64,000 bases of DNA from Chlorokybus atmophyticus (Eukaryota; Streptophyta; Chlorokybophyceae; Chlorokybales; Chlorokybaceae), in assembly GCA_009103225.1 (NCBI GenBank), contig RHPI01000260.1, forward strand, positions 258,203 through 322,202, in the 5' to 3' direction. Positions 57,816 through 64,000 of the stretch are shown in pieces (positions within the stretch are counted from its first letter, which is position 1; the number at the start of each line of letters is the position of its first letter). The translations under genes were made by a program, and so were the position numbers. The notes beneath the pieces were generated by a model. That model searched no databases, was not told where the DNA came from, and saw nothing but the letters and a program-made list of their open reading frames with translations.

Positions 57816-60471
57816 TTATCTGTCTCGCATGACATCGACAAGTTGCATAAATACATGGTACTTGGCATCCCAGGCTTGGCGAACTTCTGGGTCATCATCA
57901 GGCTCTATCACTCCGCCGCCCCCTGCCGACATGGCATCCATGGCAGCGCGGAGGTTGCTTTCAATGTTGTCACCATTGGCGGCCGCAGCGCCAAGGATGG
58001 CAGCGCCCACAGCGACGGCATCATCGGTGCGCGGAAGCCGCACGGGACACCCGCATGCATCCGCGAGGGCTCGAACAAAGAGCTTGTTGCTCACCAGCCC
58101 GCCGCATATGCACAACGTGTACGCAGTGATGTCCACACTCTCCCTCTCGCCCTTCCCTGCCACGGCCCTCGCTACCGTCTCCAGTATTGCCCGTATAGAC
58201 AATGCCAACGCATGCACATGCGCAGCATACAACCTGTATGTGCGCAAACGACAGTCAGTTGAGTGTCTGAAGCTTGTTCTGCTCCAAGGGAAGCATAACG
58301 AGACCAATGTCACCTGGCAAGGTTGTCAACGGAGTCCGGGTTAGATTCGAGCTCCAGCCCGATAATGGTTCCCCGCATCGCGGGACCAAAGAGCCGTGAG
58401 CCGTGGTGATAGGGGACCACGGTGAGACCCCAGCCTTGCCGGCGCGGGTCGTCCCCTATCACATCATCCACAAGATACCTGCCAACAATTGCGATGCATG
58501 TCATGAGGTTGATATAGGTTGGTAGCAAAAAGTTTGACACTCTTACCTATGCACATCCTTGCCAGCGCGGCCGGCACGGTCGATGAGCTCTCTGCTGGCA
58601 GGATGGGACTTCAACACGTAGTCCAGCAGCACGCCTGTGGCTGAGTCCCCACCCTCTAGAAGCCACAGCCCAGGAGCCATGGACTGAGCAGCAAGAGAAA
58701 TGCGTTGACAAGAGTGTTTCTGTACGCTTTCCATTACAGCATACATTCAATGTACTTATAACACAAACCCTGGTGAGGGTGTAAGCACACCCCATCTTGT
58801 AGAAGCACACCCACCTTGTAAAAGGGTCCCCACACACCCGGCGCAAAGACCTTTTCCCTGGTTGACACCATGACGCACGTGGAGCTCCCAGCGATTACCG
58901 CGACCCTTTTCTCCAGGTCAACTGCCTCCTCCCCGTCGCCCCCTCCGAGCACGCCCACACCGCCGCAGTGTGCATCAATCATGCCCGCGGACACTGCCAC
59001 GGACGAGGGGGAGGCCTCGAGCCCCATAGCCGCGCGGGCCTCCGCGGACAGCACCCCCGCGTGACGCCCGGGCTCAAGCACACTGCTCGCGGGAGGCAAC
59101 ACACCTGACCTTCCCAGCAGGTCCTCAAGACCAATCCCCTGTACATAGCTGGAGTTTGGGTATGTGGACATATGGCTGTAAATGCTGCACAGCAAGCATG
59201 TGCAGCCATACCCAAAGCTGGAAAAGCTTTGAAGTAATGGTTGTACACATGCATACAAAGGTATGTGTGTCTCAACATGCGGACCTACGAATGACGAGGT
59301 ATGGAACTATAATGAGCACGGTCATAGCTGCTTACCAACTGTCCCTAACATACATCAGCAAGCCCTACCTTCCAGACCTCTTCGGGCCATTGCATCGCAT
59401 GTGCGTCGTACATCCATTTGCACGCTAAGCAGCATGAGCTGCGTGTCGACTGCTCGCCTGCCCCAACCGCCTGCACGCAGTCACCAATGCATAAGCGTAC
59501 AATGCCAGTATTTACATGACGAGGGCTGAAGCTCACACACACCTTGTAGACGAGGAAGTCTGCGAGGTCCATGAGTTGGCCGTCATGCTGCAGAAGGCCG
59601 TTCTCTGACAGCCACCAAATCTTGGGCACTTCATTCTCAGGGTGGACTTCACCTCCTATGTGTCTTAGCGGCTCTGAACCTGCAGCCACATGCAACGTGA
59701 ATTCATGACAAAAGCAAACGAGGCATACACATAATCTAACAGAAACACCTACCGGACAGCATGTCATTGATTCGCCGTGCCTGACTCTCTGCCCGATGGC
59801 AGAACCACAACACCACGTTGCGCTCCGCGTCACGTGACAGCGATACTGTCGCCGGTGCACCCGAGCTGGATTAAAGCAGTATAGTTATGAGTATAGGAGC
59901 TGGAGCTATGTCTCAACCCAACTCAAGGCAAACTAGCCAGTCTCCATGCAGTGCAGTATGCCTCATGCAGTCAGCACGAACAATCACCTTTGCACAGACC
60001 GTCTGCATATGCACTTAAGCTCTTACTCTCTCGTGTACATACCTATCAAGTTGGACAAGGCTGCAGGTGGCGCAGAAGCCAATGCCGCGTACGCGTGCGG
60101 CAGCGCGGTCGGCCCCAGCATCAGCAATGGCGCGTCGCGTTGCTGCGCAGGCCGCCCCCCAAATGTCCTCCCCGCTCTGTTCATAGCACTCGTTGCCGCC
60201 GCACCTCTCATTCCACGTGCGGATCGGCACGCTGCACGCTGACTGCACAGCACCTGTGTTGGGTGCAATGCAGAGTCGCATGACTAGAGAGTCGCATTGC
60301 CTGTGAAAGTGTTAAGACTTTACATTTAGCGGGTGAGGCAAACAGTAGGACACACATACCATTTGCATTCACGACAACAGCGCGGACGGAGCCCGTGCCA
60401 CAGTCCACGCCAATGAAAAGTGGCGCAGACTCACTGCTCGTGCCAGCGGCGTCGCTTGCCTGTGCCTCCAT
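57816..60471 (-). CDS. FGGY-family carbohydrate kinase A
   Basis: Nine exons (60471-60360, 60253-60043, 59865-59753, 59679-59543, 59470-59369, 59138-58815, 58683-58547, 58478-58314, 58233-57816) sum to 572 residues in phase. The N-terminal lobe begins PLFIGVDCGTGSVRAVVV (phosphate-1 loop), then GFCATCSLVQLD, VVLWFCHRAESQARRIND and ENEVPKIWWLSENGL, then CCLACKWMYDAHAMQW. The C-lobe has VAVIAGSSTCVMVSTR, GVWGPFYK, LWLLEGGDSATGVLLDY, GWGLTVVPYHHGSRLFG and CICGGLVSNKLFVRALADAC (adenosine loop), with AVAVGAAILGA. This matches the eukaryotic FGGY/YDR109C subgroup, related to D-ribulokinase and ribitol kinase, which phosphorylates pentuloses or polyols. No targeting signal is obvious; probably cytosolic. 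It is convergent with the K+ channel (197 bp between stops). Confidence 0.93.
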
Positions 60472-61960
60472 TGCTGTTGCTTGCAACTGGTCTCTGTAAC
60501 AACGTGTGTATGTCAATTGTAGGAGCTTCGTGTAACGGTATGCTGCCATGATAAGCATCCCAGCTGCTGCTCGCTGCGCATCAACTGTTCACACATGTGC
60601 ATGCTCAAGCAGGCCAAATGCCGTGCCAGGAGCGTTCGTGACAGCAGCCAGTTAAGCAAAAATGGCAAACAGCTGCATTAAGCTGTCAGTACGTGTCAAG
60701 TACTGCACGAAAGCCTAGTTTCACAGCAAGGCACTACACTGCAAGGCAGGAGGCAGTTGTAGGCAGGGTATTCTTATACTTTAACAGTTGCATGACATCA
60801 ACAACCAAGACAGCAACCTTCTTGCAACCACATCTTGTCGTACACAACGCTACAAGCAACACAAGTGCAAGCGTTCCAGCATGGTAGTTGCAACAAGCAA
60901 CCCAACACACAAACCAGCCTCTTACCGTGTCTGACGGAGGCTCGCCAGTCATGCGTCCACTCGCATTCAGAACATGTGCAACCAGCTCGCCAGTCTTGCA
61001 GAAATAGCCCAGCTACCCCGCCGCCCACCTCACCACCGCCGCCGGCTGCGGCCACCCAACCTCCGGCGTTGCTCAATGCAGTTCAGATCAGTTCACAATC
61101 CAGACCGTATCTAGTTGTCAACGAAAGACCTTCCGTTACGTCATTGGCTCTGAAGAGCGAGATACGGCTTGCAATTACGTGTTACAAATAGTAGCTATGC
61201 TGTGAAACGCAGCTACGCGATAATTATGTGCTATGGTTGTTACAATGCTGAGCAAGCATGACTATACAACATGTTCACACACAACAACGCACACACATCG
61301 CAGAACGCAAGTATAATGGCACATTGTAAGCGTTGGACTCAACTACAACGATTTTGTCATTGGTGGTAGGTTAACTGCACATAACTTGGATACAAGCACA
61401 CCGTAAATGCCACACCATTTATGAACCATGGGTTGTGTGCATGTCACTTACACTTACGTGACCTACCCTGGTTTTATTGCTTCATCATGTAACAGATTTC
61501 AGCTATCACACGCTATGTGACGGCTTAAGCTTTGAACATGTCATGATAAGCATGATATTGCTACGTGCATATTGTTAACAAGCAACACTACAACATGTAT
61601 ATAGCCATGTGCGCACAGGTTTGCTTGCCCTGCCGCCTTAAACTTGCTTCCCCCACCCTCCCCTGCCTTGCTGCTCCTCACACCGCCTGTCACAGGCCAC
61701 TCGACCATAAAAGACTTGGTGCTTTTATGGTCGATTTGTGATTCAGTGTACCTTCCCGTTACACCCCTCTGCTCACCTTAAGCACATAGCTAGCACACGT
61801 AAGCTTGGTTTCAGCCAGTTTAATTTAATGCTCTTGCCCGTCTAACCGTTTGCCTGGCGGCTTGCTTGCATGCTCTGCTGATGTTTGAAAAGCCTATGTG
61901 TGTGGTATGAGATATGCAAATAATCAAATGATGGTGGTGGATGGAAATGGTGGCGAAGAA
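60472..61960. other. Spacer upstream of FGGY kinase A, with a 13-bp hairpin
   Basis: No gene is recognised. An inverted repeat, TCGACCATAAAAG at 61701-61713 with its complement at 61722-61734, lies about 240 bp before the start of the duplicated block. A Pro-rich plus frame (60.9-61.08 kb) is unidentified. Confidence 0.4.
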
Positions 61961-61969
61961 GGTGTGAGA

Positions 61970-62160
61970 GTGGAGTGACGCTCTGCAGAGTCCAGCTCTA
62001 GTTATCTCTTCTATACTGAACATGGTGGAGACCCTTAAGCGAAGGTTATGCGTGCTGAGAGCGTCAGCAACAATATAAATGTCGTCCACTTGATGCGCAA
62101 TAACACGTACAATACTGCTCCTTTTTTGCGTAGTTGTAGGGTTGAGACATGAGTTGACTC
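61970..62160 (+). pseudogene. Decayed copy of the last K+ channel exon
   Basis: GACGCTCTGCAGAGTCCAGC and following bases match 57401 onward (GACGCCCCGCAGAGTCCAGC), through GTGCTGAGAGCGTCA and TGTCGTCCAC..GATGCGCA to GTTGAGACATGA. Deletions remove a large part of the Ser/Thr/Pro segment and break the frame. No upstream channel exons accompany it, so it is a 3' fragment carried by the duplication that made FGGY kinase B. Confidence 0.8.
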
Positions 62161-62468
62161 ATGCACCATAGCAAGGTACATATTGTTATTGTGGCATTGA
62201 TGTACTCATATTCTTGTACAAGCCTGCAAGTAGCTGCACACCTGGTTGTGAGAGACATGCATACACTGTGCACATGCATAGTAGTGCTGCGGGTGTTTTA
62301 TTGTGCGCTTGGCATAGATTGTTGTCATGGACTCTTATACCCTATGAATACAAGCCACTAACTGGTCACTAGAGGCATAGCGTGCATAGCACAATGGCAA
62401 GGAGCCCCGTGCATTTTATCTCTCTCGGTTATCCTTTACATAGAAACATACAATACATATACAGCGCG

Positions 62469-64000
62469 TTACTGGTCTCGCATGATGTCAACAAGCCGCA
62501 TGAATAGGCGATACTTAGCGTCCCAGGCTTCGCGTACTTCTGGGTCAGTATTGGGCTCTATGACACCGCCGCCCTGCGCAGACATGGCATGCATGGCAGC
62601 AAGGAGGTTGCTGTCATTGTCATGCCCCTCGGCGGCAGCGGCGGCGCCGAGAATGGCAGCCCCCACGGCCACGCCATCATCGGTGCTCGGAAGCCGCACG
62701 GGGCACCCGCAAGCATCCGCAAGGGCTCGAACGAAGAGTTTGTTCTTCACCAGCCCGCCGCAAATACACAGCGTGTACGCGGTGATGTCCGCAAGCTCGT
62801 TCTCGCCCTTCCTTGCCTCAGTCCTCGCTACCGTCTCGATAATCGCCCTAATGGACAACGCCAACGCATGCACATGCGCAGCATACAACCTGCACATGTG
62901 CAAATGACAGTGAGTTGACAGTAAGAGTGCGAGAACATGTTCTGCTTCCTGTAAGCATGAAGTTCAAGACCAGTTGTCACCTGGCAAGGTTGTCAACGGA
63001 GTCCGGGGTGGGTTCAAGCTCCAAACCGATTACGGCACCTCGCATCTTGGTGCCAAAGAGCCGCGAGCCGTGGTGATACGGGACCACGGTGAGGCCCCAG
63101 CCTTGCCGGCGCGGGTCGTCCCCAATCACATCATCCACAAGGTATCTGCCCAAGCAGTGCGTATCATAACGTGTCTGAATACTGTGTACAGGATCCCACG
63201 CTCTTACTTCTGCACGTCCTTGCCGGCATGGCCGGCGCGGTTGCTGAGCTCCTTGTTGGCAGGGTGTGACTTCAACACGTAGTCCAGCAGCAGGCCGGTG
63301 GCTGATTCCCCACCCTCTAGAACCCATAATCCAGGAACCATGGACTGTGCAACCGCAACAAGGACAACATGAGAAAAGCACGCCATGTACAAGTGCACAA
63401 CGTAATCTCTATGTCTCTTGACGAACGAACTGCTGGTGAGGGCGTAACGCACACCCACCCACCTTGAAGCAGGGTCCCCACACTCCCGGTGCAAAGACCT
63501 CCTCCCTGGTTGATAGCATGACGCACGTGGAGCTCCCTGCAGTCACCGCAACCCGTTTTTCCATGGCCACTACCTCCTGGCCTCCTCCCCCTCCTAGCAC
63601 ACCCACGCCGCCGCAGTGCGCGTCCACCATGCCCGCCAATACAGCGACGGACGACGGCGAGGCCTCGAGCCCCATGGCCGCACGGGCCTCTGCGGACAGC
63701 ACCCCCGCTCGCTGCCCGGGCTCTAACACCCTGCTCGCGGGAGGCAACAATTCAGGCCTCCCCAACAGGTCCTCGAGACCCATCGCCTGTGCATAACGGA
63801 AAGTGTGGCCAGTATGTGGCTGCAGAATGCTGGCAGCATTTGGTGGCACAGCAAGAATTGTTGTTTTGGGTGATTGGACGTACACGAACTGCACGATGTC
63901 GCCATGCGGACCTACCTAGGAATGCATTCACGAGCATGTCCACCTAGCTGCCTACCAGATGTGTAATACCATACCGTATTACTATATGACGTAGTACGCC
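62469..64000 (-). CDS. FGGY-family carbohydrate kinase B (tandem copy, cut by window end)
   Basis: Exons visible: 63786-63463, 63344-63208, 63145-62981 and 62889-62469, exactly parallel to the last four exons of kinase A with the same intron positions. They include GLEDLLGRPELLPPASR, SSTCVMLSTREEVFAPGVWG, LWVLEGGESATGLLLDY, GWGLTVVPYHHGSRLFG, CICGGLVKNKLFVRALADAC and GVAVGAAILGAAAA, ending MRDQ. Frames are open and the catalytic and nucleotide motifs are kept, so it is probably functional. The next upstream exon (CKWMYDAH equivalent) is expected just past 64000, given the 231-bp intron in kinase A. Differences between A and B fall mostly in surface and linker residues. Confidence 0.88.

Overview
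This window is nuclear DNA from a green-lineage (Viridiplantae) eukaryote, most likely a unicellular green alga. The genes are split by many short GT-AG introns of about 60-500 bp. There is a plastid CGFS glutaredoxin, a plant-type tyrosylprotein sulfotransferase, a plant-type DCC oxidoreductase, several proteins with plastid-type leaders, and a secreted cysteine-rich protein carrying the RRLLQ tract often seen in green algal extracellular proteins. The sequence also has H2B with introns and MRG and UFMylation genes. Introns and spacers are rich in CA/CG (Z-DNA-prone) tracts and long (CT)n arrays. I cannot name the species.

Layout. 7-1106 (+) plastid glutaredoxin. 2063-3014 (-) decayed reverse-transcriptase element in an AT-rich island. 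5343-7500 (+) secreted Cys-rich, probably GPI-anchored protein. 8365-8635 assembly gap. 8905-9257 (+) C-terminal part of a DCC protein. 9.7-11.6 kb (-) possible coiled-coil gene. 13261-14171 (+) LarC C-terminal half, followed by a degenerate copy of its own last exons (to 14.6 kb). 14.6-16.8 kb AT-rich with a second RT-element relic. 16806-18701 (-) MRG chromodomain protein. 19515-28473 (+) very large WD40 protein. 30213-30916 (-) histone H2B. 32099-32579 (-) and 42741-43105 (+) inverted paralogues of a small CxxC protein. 34764-35991 (+) small membrane protein. 36012-38391 (-) DDRGK1, head-to-head with 38467-40607 (+) a plastid-type SDR. 44379-47035 (-) TPST, head-to-head with 47303-48171 (+) NDUFA3-like complex I subunit. 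48947-50381 (-) plastid membrane protein, head-to-head with 50829-57619 (+) a BK/Slo-like K+ channel. 57816-60471 (-) FGGY kinase A. 62469->64000 (-) FGGY kinase B, a tandem copy truncated by the window edge.

The genes do not form one pathway; this is an ordinary compact algal gene neighbourhood. Three things stand out: repeated local duplication (LarC 3' end, CxxC protein, channel tail plus FGGY kinase), a set of perfect intronic hairpins, and assembly breaks placed exactly at (CT)n arrays, at least one of which hides coding sequence. Exon coordinates below were read by eye from splice consensus and phase. For Grx, the secreted protein, H2B, DDRGK1, NDUFA3, the plastid membrane protein, the CxxC copy at 32 kb and FGGY A, the exon lengths sum to an exact multiple of three.
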